Below are positions 55,116 through 62,739 of a stretch of DNA of 64,000 nt, in pieces (within the stretch, counting starts at the first letter, position 1; each line of letters opens with the position of its first letter). The stretch lies in the IMG/VR virus record IMGVR_UViG_3300036818_000089, positions 1 through 64,000 of that record; one strand, written 5' to 3'. The notes under the pieces were generated by a model that did not search any database, was not told the DNA's origin, and worked only from the letters and a program-made list of their open reading frames with translations. Source of the DNA: a virus. The position numbers were made by a program, and so were the translations under genes.

Positions 55116-55526
55116 CTACGCTTTTGGGTCCGTGCGCCGCAGAATCCGGGCCAGGATCTGGTCGCGGATCCAGTGCATCTGCTGGTCGGTGAGGTTGCGC
55201 ACCTTCCGCAGGTCCCGGTAGCTGCGCTCACCCAGCCCAGCCGAGAACGCGAAGTCGATGGCGGCCTCCGTGCCGGCCCGCGCCGCGAGGTAGTTGAACT
55301 CCAGGGTGATCGATCCGGGGAACGCCAGGGGGATCGTGTATGCGTTGCCGTCGATGAAGAACAGCGGCTCGCGGGTGGTGAACCGCGGGTCGGTGTCCTG
55401 CGAGGTGTCCAGCTGCAGCGGGACGAGCCCCGCGGTCTGTACCGGGGGCACTGTCTCGTCGACGTCGCTGTCCGGAACCACAGCGGGTTCGCTTGGCTTG
55501 GCCTTTTTCCGTGTGGCGGTGGTCAT
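55116..55526 (-). CDS. Tail assembly chaperone (G part)
   Basis: 136 residues. An acidic disordered N-terminus is followed by FFIDGNAYTIPLAFPGSITL and AIDFAFSAGLGERSYRDLRK, the usual core of these chaperones. It ends shortly after the slippery CCCAAAA. In related siphophages G and GT bind the tape measure during tail-tube growth. Confidence 0.8.
   Translation of the reverse strand: MTTATRKKAKPSEPAVVPDSDVDETVPPVQTAGLVPLQLDTSQDTDPRFTTREPLFFIDGNAYTIPLAFPGSITLEFNYLAARAGTEAAIDFAFSAGLGERSYRDLRKVRNLTDQQMHWIRDQILARILRRTDPKA
55122..55128 (-). promoter_or_regulatory. -1 ribosomal frameshift slippery site
   Basis: On the minus strand the zero frame reads GAC-CCA-AAA-GCG-TAG, giving the heptamer C-CCA-AAA. 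Slippage by -1 continues into the downstream helical frame for another 109 or so codons. Confidence 0.8.
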
Positions 55527-55611
55527 CTACTGACCCCTTCTTTCGAATGGGCGGTGGTCAGCGGGCCAGCCGCAGCGCTCTACACGCCACGGCTGGCCTG
55601 CCGTGTCGCGG

Positions 55612-56184
55612 TTACGCGGTCTGGTCGACGACGTGAATGGGCGCGGTCGTGGGTGACACGTAGTGGGCGCCGAGCACTACGGGCACGAATGTCTGCTTGT
55701 CCTTGGCGTAGGTCATGTCGACTTTGCCGGTGTTCAGCACCCGCCTCATGATCACGCGCCGTCGGGCGTTGGGCACGGATGCGGGGGCGAAACCGTCGAG
55801 CATCGCCGCGATGTACGGAAGCTGGCTGGTCGCAGTGCCGGAGAACACTGGCTCGTAGACGGCGAAGTTCGCGCCCGTCGCCCCCACCGTGCTGTTGAGC
55901 GACAACGCCAAGTTCGCCAGGGTCGGCTCGGCGAGGTTGGAGGTGAGCGTGATGTCCCGGGCCGTGAGGCGGCGTCCGACGGTGTCGACGACCTGGTCGC
56001 ACGACAGCACGGTCAGGGTCTGGTCGACCTCCAACATCAGCCCGGAGTCCGTGGCGCCGGCGTCGGTCCACGCCGACGCGGCGGGCGCGGCGTTGACGGC
56101 GGCATCGGCCGGTTCGGTGGCGCCGAACGCGCCGGTGTACAGCACACCCGGACCCATGATCAGGTTCGCGACGGTGACGGACAC
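55612..56184 (-). CDS. Major tail tube protein
   Basis: 190 residues from GTG 56184. Beta-rich with landmarks MLEVDQTLTVLSCDQVVD, LTARDITLTSNLAEPTLANL and MRRVLNTGKVDMTYAKDKQ. Position between connector genes and the chaperones and its size fit the HK97/lambda tail tube family. No Ig-like decorating domain is present. Confidence 0.8.
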   Translation of the reverse strand: MSVTVANLIMGPGVLYTGAFGATEPADAAVNAAPAASAWTDAGATDSGLMLEVDQTLTVLSCDQVVDTVGRRLTARDITLTSNLAEPTLANLALSLNSTVGATGANFAVYEPVFSGTATSQLPYIAAMLDGFAPASVPNARRRVIMRRVLNTGKVDMTYAKDKQTFVPVVLGAHYVSPTTAPIHVVDQTA

Positions 56185-56234
56185 GAGGTCCCTCCCTCTG
56201 TGTGGCCCAGGCGTCTACCGCCCGGGCGCGGTGA

Positions 56235-56618
56235 TCACTTCTTCTTGCCCCGGGTGGTGCGGGTGACAGCGATGCCCGGGTAGCGAGCCGCTACCCGGCC
56301 TTGGACCTGCTTCTTCTGCGCGGGCGTCCCGTTTTGTGCGACGCGGACGAGCGCGTTGCGGGCGTGGGCGGCGTCGTCGATGCGGTACTTCTTTGCGCCG
56401 GGCAGCCCGAAGTCGTTGCCGCCCATCTGGGCGCGGCCGGTTTTGGTGTTGCGGCGCCGGTTCGTCTTCGCCGACAGCCCCGACTTGCCGGTGGGCGCCG
56501 GGCTTTTGCCCTTCGCCGCCGTGGTCTTCTTCGCGCTGCCCGACGACTTGCCGCCGCTGCGGTTCGCGGTCAGGCGCTTGTCGGCGCCCGTGCCGCGGCT
56601 CGGCTTGCCGCCCATCAC
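56235..56618 (-). CDS. Basic structural/accessory protein
   Basis: 127 residues from GTG 56618 (GTGA overlap) or ATG 56615. A strongly basic N-terminal half (KRLTANRSGGKSSGSAKKTT) precedes a compact helical domain (KYRIDDAAHARNALVRVAQN) that recurs in phage head proteins. Probably a DNA- or capsid-associated accessory protein. Confidence 0.65.
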   Translation of the reverse strand: MMGGKPSRGTGADKRLTANRSGGKSSGSAKKTTAAKGKSPAPTGKSGLSAKTNRRRNTKTGRAQMGGNDFGLPGAKKYRIDDAAHARNALVRVAQNGTPAQKKQVQGRVAARYPGIAVTRTTRGKKK

Positions 56619-56872
56619 GACCCCCTCCGCGGATCCCGGAACTGGCTGCGGTCCAGTTCGCCGTTCGGGCCCCACCGCACGGCCGCGAAGTCCGGCATCC
56701 GATGAAGCGGGAAACACTGGTCATCCGGCACCGTGGGCGGGATCTCGCGGGCCTCGATACCGGGCACCAGGAACTCGGCCTGGCCGGCGTCGTGGTGGGC
56801 GATGATCCGACCGAAATAGGTGAGGAAGTCGCGGGTATTCCGCGGCTCGTACAGCCCGTACCGGCGGCTCAC
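56615..56872 (-). CDS. Small structural protein
   Basis: 85 residues from GTG 56872 (GTGA overlap). LYEPRNTRDFLTYFGRIIAH and a beta-like EFLVPGIEAREIPPTVPDDQ. It sits between connector and tail tube genes, so it may be a neck or tail-completion component. Confidence 0.6.
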   Translation of the reverse strand: MSRRYGLYEPRNTRDFLTYFGRIIAHHDAGQAEFLVPGIEAREIPPTVPDDQCFPLHRMPDFAAVRWGPNGELDRSQFRDPRRGS

Positions 56873-57321
56873 AGCTGCACCCACTTGAGCTGCAGGTCGA
56901 GGATGAAGTGGGCGTAGTCCCCGGCGTCCGCGTAGGCGCGCCGCGGCGGGGACAGCACCCACGCGCCGCTGACACGGGCGGGCGGGTAGCTGCCGGACAA
57001 GGTGACGTCCCGTGCTGGTGCGCTGCGGTCATGGGCGTGTAACCAGATCGCCGACGCGAGATTGTTGGCGGCGTTCCACGGCGGCCGCGCCGACGTCGCC
57101 GAATACGAGTACACGTCGACCGTGACCACCGGCCCGTTGAGCTGGTAGTCCGGGTTGTCCGCGCCGCCGACCGTGCGGGCGGTCACGAAACCCTGCTTGT
57201 CCGCCCACGCCGCCGGGGCCGGCAGGACAGCGCCGACCATGTCCGCGGTGATGCCGGGCACGGTGGCCAGCCACGCCTGCGCGACCAGGTCGGTGTTCGC
57301 GTACAGCGTCGGCGCGCTCAC
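56869..57321 (-). CDS. Tail terminator-like protein
   Basis: 150 residues from GTG 57321. The pattern LVAQAWLATVPGITADMVGA, VVTVDVYSYSATSARPPW and GDYAHFILDLQLKWVQL agrees with small tail-terminator or tail-completion proteins (gpU/DUF3168-like), which cap the tail tube. Order in the head-to-tail cluster supports this. Confidence 0.65.
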   Translation of the reverse strand: MSAPTLYANTDLVAQAWLATVPGITADMVGAVLPAPAAWADKQGFVTARTVGGADNPDYQLNGPVVTVDVYSYSATSARPPWNAANNLASAIWLHAHDRSAPARDVTLSGSYPPARVSGAWVLSPPRRAYADAGDYAHFILDLQLKWVQL

Positions 57322-57644
57322 AGCGACCGCTCCCGGAACAACGCCGGCTTCATGTACGGCTGAGGCGGCTGGAACCGGCCGGTGCGCACCTTCACCCCGG
57401 ACGTGTTGACGTAGACGATCTCGTGGCCTTCCTCCACATACACCGAGTAGTCCTTGTCGGTCGACCCGACCCGGGTGGTGGTGTCATCGGTGCGGCCCCA
57501 GGTCAGGGACTCGTCCAGCGCTCCGGTGTCGATCGGGACGAGGACGTGCATGTCGGTCAGCACGTTGCGCGACACCTGGTCCTGCTTGTCCTGGCCGATC
57601 TTCAGCACGTGGTCGTGCCAGTCGCGTTCCTCAACGATTCGCAT
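57318..57644 (-). CDS. HK97 gp10-like tail component
   Basis: 108 residues. IVEERDWHDHVLKIGQDKQD and LVPIDTGALDESLTWGRTDD, then DYSVYVEEGHEIVYVNTSGV and a C-terminal QPYMKPALFRERSL, are the recognised landmarks of the gp10/minor-tail-completion family, which bridge the connector and the tail. Confidence 0.75.
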   Translation of the reverse strand: MRIVEERDWHDHVLKIGQDKQDQVSRNVLTDMHVLVPIDTGALDESLTWGRTDDTTTRVGSTDKDYSVYVEEGHEIVYVNTSGVKVRTGRFQPPQPYMKPALFRERSL

Positions 57645-57650
57645 GGCCAG

Positions 57651-58010
57651 TCACCCGCCCTGCTGGCTGAGGTCGATGCGCTTGAGTTCCACGTTCAGGT
57701 CGGAGGTCCAGGCCCAGCCGCCGCCCTGCGAGGAGGAGGTGACCTGGAAGGTGCGGCCGCCGGGCCCGTCTTCAACCAGGACGTCGTTGGTGCGCAGGTC
57801 CGTGTCCGACTGGACTGAGCACTCGTAGGTGCGGACCACCCGCACTGTTTGGGTGGCGGGGTCCCACGCACGTTTGGTGGTCTCCTGGATCGACACCAGC
57901 ACCCCAGCTGCGACCCGGTCGCTGGGATCGATCGACGCGACCTCGTCACCGAAAGCGGTTTCGGTGGTGCCGCGGTAGATGGCTGCGGTGCCGGTGGCGA
58001 GGGAGTACAT
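57651..58010 (-). CDS. Head-tail connector (stopper-like) protein
   Basis: 119 residues from ATG 58010 (TGATG overlap). Beta-rich with SVQSDTDLRTNDVLVEDGPG and FQVTSSSQGGGWAWTSDLNV, as in head-closure proteins such as SPP1 gp16. Inferred from order. Confidence 0.65.
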   Translation of the reverse strand: MYSLATGTAAIYRGTTETAFGDEVASIDPSDRVAAGVLVSIQETTKRAWDPATQTVRVVRTYECSVQSDTDLRTNDVLVEDGPGGRTFQVTSSSQGGGWAWTSDLNVELKRIDLSQQGG

Positions 58011-58486
58011 CAGCCCCACCCCGCAGCCATCGGCGACCACGACTCGTAGGCGTCGTTCGCTGACGAGTCGGGGTCCGGGGAGATCGGGGACATACCGTCC
58101 TGGAACGGGGTCCGCACATGCAGGCTGCGGGATTTGAGCCAGGAGACGCGGCGCAGCGCCATCTTGGCCATCGGCGCGAGCATCAGCGACAAGTCCTTGA
58201 CGCCGATCGACCGGCGGCCTTCGGTGATGGCCTGGACATCCAGGCGGGTGAAGAAGTCCGGCTGCCCGGTGATCCACACGGCCTCGAACACCACGGCCCG
58301 CTTCATCCACTCCAGGTCCCGTGCACCGGTGCGCGGCGCGGCGATGGAGTAGATGCGGCCACCCAAAATTTCGATGACCGTGTTGGCGGTGCCGACGATC
58401 TCGTCGGTCACCTCCTGGCCGAGCAGGGCGAGTACGTCAGCCGGAGTCGCCCACGTCGCCTGCGTCGTCGGCTGCGTCACGGTCAC
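58010..58486 (-). CDS. Head-tail adaptor
   Basis: 158 residues. ATPADVLALLGQEVTDEIVG and TGARDLEWMKRAVVFEAVWI fit the helical gp6/gp15 adaptor family. GTG 58486 overlaps the upstream gene by 50 bases, unusually long, so a start further downstream is possible. Confidence 0.7.
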   Translation of the reverse strand: MTVTQPTTQATWATPADVLALLGQEVTDEIVGTANTVIEILGGRIYSIAAPRTGARDLEWMKRAVVFEAVWITGQPDFFTRLDVQAITEGRRSIGVKDLSLMLAPMAKMALRRVSWLKSRSLHVRTPFQDGMSPISPDPDSSANDAYESWSPMAAGWG

Positions 58487-58976
58487 CCCCCGACCGGTGG
58501 ATCACCTTCGGGGTGATGGTGTCCTGCGGGGCGGTGTCGATCGACGCGGGGACCACGGCCACCTCGTAGGTGAGGTCCGTGAACTGGGAGCGCCGCACGC
58601 CGGACGCGTTGAGCGGTTCGTCGTGCTCCTCGACGCGGGTCAGATACACGTCGCCGCGGGCGTGCAGACCGCGCTGCATCGCCTCCTGGACGACACCGAC
58701 CGCGTTCGCCGTGTGCAGCTCGTCGCCGTCCGCCGGAGCCAACCGGCCGATGCGGATCGTCTTCACGAACCGGCCCGGTGACTGGCCGTCCGGGGACCGC
58801 TTGGCGATCTCCCGTTCGCGCCCCTCGTCGGTGCCGTCCGTGGCCGGGAACTGGCCCGGCTTCCCCTCAACCGGAAGGTTCGGCAACTCCGGTGACATGT
58901 CCAGGTCGTCAGCCCCACCGTCGGGCTTGGCCGTCCTGGCGCGGCTCGTACGCCGTGTGCTCCCGGTTGCTGCCAC
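58437..58976 (-). CDS. Small structural protein (head region)
   Basis: 179 residues. A basic, disordered N-terminus (TGSTRRTSRARTAKPDGG) is followed by a helical-acidic middle and a beta-like DLTYEVAVVPASIDTAPQD. Position between the major capsid and the adaptor suggests a capsid-stabilising or connector role. GTG 58976 has AAAGG upstream. Confidence 0.55.
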   Translation of the reverse strand: MAATGSTRRTSRARTAKPDGGADDLDMSPELPNLPVEGKPGQFPATDGTDEGREREIAKRSPDGQSPGRFVKTIRIGRLAPADGDELHTANAVGVVQEAMQRGLHARGDVYLTRVEEHDEPLNASGVRRSQFTDLTYEVAVVPASIDTAPQDTITPKVIHRSGGDRDAADDAGDVGDSG

Positions 58977-59065
58977 TGTCCTGGACCTTTCCGATCGTCA
59001 CCGCTGGCTGGGGTGGTGGTGGGCGTGAGCGACCACCCCACGCACGCCCACCACCGCTCGGGGAT

Positions 59066-60124
59066 TCAGCTGCCGGAGTTGTCCTCGAAGATCGAGAACG
59101 CGTTTTCGTGGCCGGGCGCGAAAGCGCGGCGGGAACGCATCTTGAGGATCGATTCGTCGGTCAGCGCGGCCAAACCGTTGCGGCCGTCGATGAACACCGA
59201 CTCCGGGCCGGAACGCACGCCCAGCAGGAGGAACATCCTGTTGCAGATGATGAACAGCGGGTTCCCGGCTGGGGTGCTCGTCGGGGCGGGCGACGTGCGG
59301 GCGCCCAGCGACCAGTGGATGGTGTAGCCGAACACGCGGTCCGGGGTTGCGCCCTGGCCGCCGCCGGGGAACCCGCCGGAGCCCTCCTGGAAGATCGGGC
59401 GCCCGTTGGTGTCCTTGATGCCGCGGAGCTTCCGCTTGTAGCGGGGGTGGGCGACGACCAGCGATTCGCCCTCGTCCCAGTAGTCGCCCTCTTCGACCTT
59501 GCCGACCGCGGTGTTCAGGCCGTCATAGCCGGTGCCCGCGCTCCCGGACTGGGTGATGTTGGCGTTGGCGGTGTAGCCGGTCGCGGAGTCGGTCTGGGAG
59601 AGGATGTAGTACAGGCTGTCGAACGCGCAGCCGGTGGTGCCCTTCGCTGCGGTGACCGCGAGACCGGCGTTGTCGAGGCCCTTGGCGTAGGCGGTGGCCC
59701 AGTCGGACATCTTGGTGTTGATGATGTCCGCCAAGCTGTCGTCGATGTCCTCCTCGGCGACGCGGACGGCCTTGCCGAACTTCTGCACCGCCAAGATCAC
59801 CTGGTCGTTGGTGGAGGTGTCCTCGCCGTACGTGCCGCCCTTCGACACGATGTCCACACCCACACCACCGCTGCGCGGGGTGGATCGGGTCTGGGTGTTC
59901 ATCGACACCCGCTGCGCGTACGCCTCCAACGCGGAACTCTGGCGCACCTTCGTGATCACATCGGATCCGAACTCCTCCGGGATCCAGGCGTCGAAGTTGT
60001 CGCGGGCACCGCCGCCCACACTGCGGATCGGACGCCCGTCCGGGGTGAAACCGATGACATCCCCGGCGTCGACATCAGGGACTCGCGGGTCGAACAGGGT
60101 GCGGGAACGAAGGGTCGCGGACAC
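59066..60124 (-). CDS. Major capsid protein (HK97 fold)
   Basis: 352 residues from GTG 60124. The layout matches HK97-type capsid proteins: an N-terminal arm, IVRSVGGGARDNFDAWIPEE-like helix region, long E-loop-type NQTRSTPRSGGVGVDIVSKG, GKVEEGDYWDEGESLVVAHP in the P domain and GGFPGGGQGATPDRVFGYTI in the A domain. Surrounded by scaffold and connector genes. Confidence 0.85.
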   Translation of the reverse strand: MSATLRSRTLFDPRVPDVDAGDVIGFTPDGRPIRSVGGGARDNFDAWIPEEFGSDVITKVRQSSALEAYAQRVSMNTQTRSTPRSGGVGVDIVSKGGTYGEDTSTNDQVILAVQKFGKAVRVAEEDIDDSLADIINTKMSDWATAYAKGLDNAGLAVTAAKGTTGCAFDSLYYILSQTDSATGYTANANITQSGSAGTGYDGLNTAVGKVEEGDYWDEGESLVVAHPRYKRKLRGIKDTNGRPIFQEGSGGFPGGGQGATPDRVFGYTIHWSLGARTSPAPTSTPAGNPLFIICNRMFLLLGVRSGPESVFIDGRNGLAALTDESILKMRSRRAFAPGHENAFSIFEDNSGS

Positions 60125-60363
60125 GGCTGGGCGCCTCTCGGGATGGTGACGGGGGACTGGCGTCCGCGTCCCATCCGGGGCGCCGGGCGGTTACACGTCC
60201 CCGGCGCGTGGCCGGGGTGGTGCCCATCCGGGCGTTCAGTTGTCTTCCCCGTGCGGCGTGCCCATCCGGGCGGCTTGTCGGGGTTCGACTGGTGGAACCG
60301 TAGATCGGGGTTCCGTCACGCTGCTGAGCAGCGGAAATCTATGTGCGGGTGGGGCCGGGCTGG
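60125..60363. other. Intergenic region between capsid and accessory genes
   Basis: About 240 bp with three CCCATCCGGG copies (60172, 60223, 60261 region). No convincing coding frame. Could hold a leader or processing structure for capsid expression. Confidence 0.4.
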
Positions 60364-60714
60364 CTATCCGTTGGTGTCGCGGACACCGCAGTTGTCCGGG
60401 AAGTGCCACGTGCCGCCCGCGCGGTCGTCCTCGTCCTGCTGGGCGTCGTTGAAGAACATGCCGGTCGGGTTGAGCACGACGAGCGCGCACATGGCGGGCT
60501 CGTACTCCTGGATTTCGCCGCCGGACAGCAGGCCGCCGCCCTGCTGCGGGTAGACCTCAGCCACGACCGCGGCACGGCACTGCGACGTGAATGCTTGGCC
60601 GCCGTCCGGTTGGACGGGTGTGCCGTGGGCTACGTAGTGCACGGGGGTGTTCAGCCGCAACCGGGCGGGCCGGTCGTCGGGGTCGGGTGTGGCGACAGCG
60701 GTCGGGACGTCCAT
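60364..60714 (-). CDS. Conserved head-region protein
   Basis: 116 residues from ATG 60714 (GGAGGCC). RLRLNTPVHYVAHGTPVQPD and FNDAQQDEDDRAGGTWHFPD suggest a compact beta fold. Such proteins commonly lie between scaffold and capsid genes and may be decoration or head-completion proteins. Family not certain. Confidence 0.6.
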   Translation of the reverse strand: MDVPTAVATPDPDDRPARLRLNTPVHYVAHGTPVQPDGGQAFTSQCRAAVVAEVYPQQGGGLLSGGEIQEYEPAMCALVVLNPTGMFFNDAQQDEDDRAGGTWHFPDNCGVRDTNG

Positions 60715-60793
60715 GGTGGCCTCCGGTTGTGGCGGGTCGAGGTCGTCGAGCCAAGGATCTCGACGGGCTTCTTGCGGAACGTGCGTGCGGCGC

Positions 60794-61609
60794 TCAATGC
60801 CGTGCCCGTTCGTTCATGGCCTGGACGTGCTTGTCGCCGGTGGTCTTCGGCGCCGGCTTGTCGTTCTTGCGGTCCGCCCCCGTGATCCGCCCCGCACGGC
60901 GACGCGGACGGTCCCGGTCCTTCGCGTCATCCTCGGCCGCTGGCTCGGTGAACAGTTCAGGGAACTCATCCACCAAGTCGGCGATCTGGTCATCGAGGCC
61001 GTCGACCTCCCCGGTCTCCAGATCGACGTCCAGGTCGTCCATTTCCAGCCGCCGGATCATGCGGGTCAGCCGGGCATCGGTCGGGTTCTGGAACTTCGCC
61101 TTGTGCAACGCCGTTGCGGCGGCCGCGCGGACCGCGACCGGCTTGAACTTGGCCATGGCTGCCTGCTCTGCCTTCTCTGCGGCTTCAGCGGCGTCGGCAT
61201 CCTGCTTGTCGCCGGACTGGTCGGCGGTGCGCTGTGCGGTGCGCTTATCCCGGCGGGCTTTCTGCGCTGCCTCGCGGTGCTTCTTCGCCTCGGCGTTCGC
61301 CGACTTCAGCGCGTCCTGGACCTTGGTCCACTCCTCTTTCGACGGCGGCTTCCACTCCTCTTCGTCCTCGTCGTCGCCGTCGTCCGCGTCTTTGTCCTCG
61401 TCGTCACCATCGTCGCCATCGTCGTCGGTCTTCTTCTTGCCGCCCTTGCCGCCGCCTTCGAGGTCCATCCCGGTGTCGTCGTCATCGTCGTCCTCAGCCG
61501 CGCCCAGCACGGGCCACACCGGGCGTCCGGCGACGTAGCCGATCGCCGCTAGCCCGGTGACGGGGTGGACAGGCATCAGGCTGCCCGGTGGGAGGGTGGT
61601 GGTGGTCAT
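60794..61609 (-). CDS. Capsid scaffold protein
   Basis: 271 residues. Extremely acidic residues 40-90 (DDGDDGDDEDKDADDGDDE) precede a coiled coil (TKVQDALKSANAEAKKHREA) and a basic C-terminus (DRPRRRAGRITGADRKN) that would contact capsid protein. Position directly upstream of the small head gene and capsid is standard for a scaffold. Confidence 0.8.
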   Translation of the reverse strand: MTTTTLPPGSLMPVHPVTGLAAIGYVAGRPVWPVLGAAEDDDDDDTGMDLEGGGKGGKKKTDDDGDDGDDEDKDADDGDDEDEEEWKPPSKEEWTKVQDALKSANAEAKKHREAAQKARRDKRTAQRTADQSGDKQDADAAEAAEKAEQAAMAKFKPVAVRAAAATALHKAKFQNPTDARLTRMIRRLEMDDLDVDLETGEVDGLDDQIADLVDEFPELFTEPAAEDDAKDRDRPRRRAGRITGADRKNDKPAPKTTGDKHVQAMNERARH

Positions 61610-61623
61610 GGTGGGGGGCCCTT

Positions 61624-62736
61624 CTACTTCGCGGTGACGGAACGTCGGGGGCGTGGGCGGGGTTGCGGGCCGAACGCGCCGCGGGCGATGGCGATGCGGG
61701 CACGCTGCTGCACCGACTTCGGCAGATCAGTGCCGCGGGCGAGCAGGTTTCGGGCTGCGACGAGCCGCACGGATTCGGATTCGGACGGCAGCCGCCAGCC
61801 GGTGAGGATGGACCGTTCGGCTTCGCGTCGGAGCGCTGTGGGCAGGTCGGGGCCGTTGTAGCCGGGCACGGAACCGCGCCAAACCTCTGCGCGGCATCGG
61901 CACCATGGGTGCCGCGGGGGTTGCCACAGGGCGGTGCCGGCCGGCCAGACGGCGAGCGGGCGGGTGCCGTAGGTGGCATCCCCGTCGAACGCGGCGTCGA
62001 CCGACACGGTCCCTGACAGTGCCAGACAAACTACGCACGCGTTGCGTTCTGCTACCCAAACCCGCCCAAACCCCAGTCTCCGGGCAGTGTCCCTGCTGCC
62101 TTGGTTCGCGGCGTAGTTCACCACCCAATGCGCGATCCGCTCCGCCCCGGTCGCAGCCGACATCGCGCGGGTCACGATGTCCGCGACCTCCGACCAGCGG
62201 CCGATCTCACCCAGCCCATACGCTTCGTGCGCGGCTTGGGAGAGCCGGTCCCGCATGGATGGCTCGATCCGCGACAGTTCGCGGCGCACCAGCGCGTCCA
62301 ACTGCTGGCCCAGATCGACGTGCCGGCGGATGTCGTCGACCTCGGCCGACAGATCCACACCCGGGTAGGCGTCGATGGCGGCCAGTTCGTCGAGGGTCTG
62401 CCGCCACCCAGTCTCCGCGGCCTTCACGGTCGCGGCCTCGACGCGCGACGCCACACCAGTCGGGTCGAGGTCCTCCAAACCGCGCAGCACATCGGCGGTG
62501 ATGATGGCCATCTCGATCGGGTTGGCCTGCTCGTGCAAACCACCGGTGGTGCGGACCCAGGTGGCCATCATGCGGCGCGTGAACCGCTGCAACTGCAACC
62601 GGAACGGCGCCAACGCGCGGCGGGCGGTCTCCTCGATCGCCAGGATTTCCGCGGCACGCTCAGCGAGGTGTTCCCAGCCCGGCGGTGTACGCGGAGGCTG
62701 CGGAACAGGCTGCTGAGCGGGCGTGGTGGTTGCCAT
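61624..62736 (-). CDS. MuF-like head morphogenesis protein
   Basis: 370 residues. The MuF signature includes WVAERNACVVCLALSGTVSV and HPWCRCRAEVW with the paired Cys motif. The long helical N-terminus fits the minor head protein that bridges portal and capsid. It immediately follows the portal gene. Confidence 0.8.
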   Translation of the reverse strand: MATTTPAQQPVPQPPRTPPGWEHLAERAAEILAIEETARRALAPFRLQLQRFTRRMMATWVRTTGGLHEQANPIEMAIITADVLRGLEDLDPTGVASRVEAATVKAAETGWRQTLDELAAIDAYPGVDLSAEVDDIRRHVDLGQQLDALVRRELSRIEPSMRDRLSQAAHEAYGLGEIGRWSEVADIVTRAMSAATGAERIAHWVVNYAANQGSRDTARRLGFGRVWVAERNACVVCLALSGTVSVDAAFDGDATYGTRPLAVWPAGTALWQPPRHPWCRCRAEVWRGSVPGYNGPDLPTALRREAERSILTGWRLPSESESVRLVAARNLLARGTDLPKSVQQRARIAIARGAFGPQPRPRPRRSVTAK

Positions 62737-62739
62737 GCG

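Noticed and set aside
60236-60490. Minus-strand frame overlapping the small head gene
   Set aside because: Out of frame with the better-supported gene at 60364-60714 and lacking a start context.
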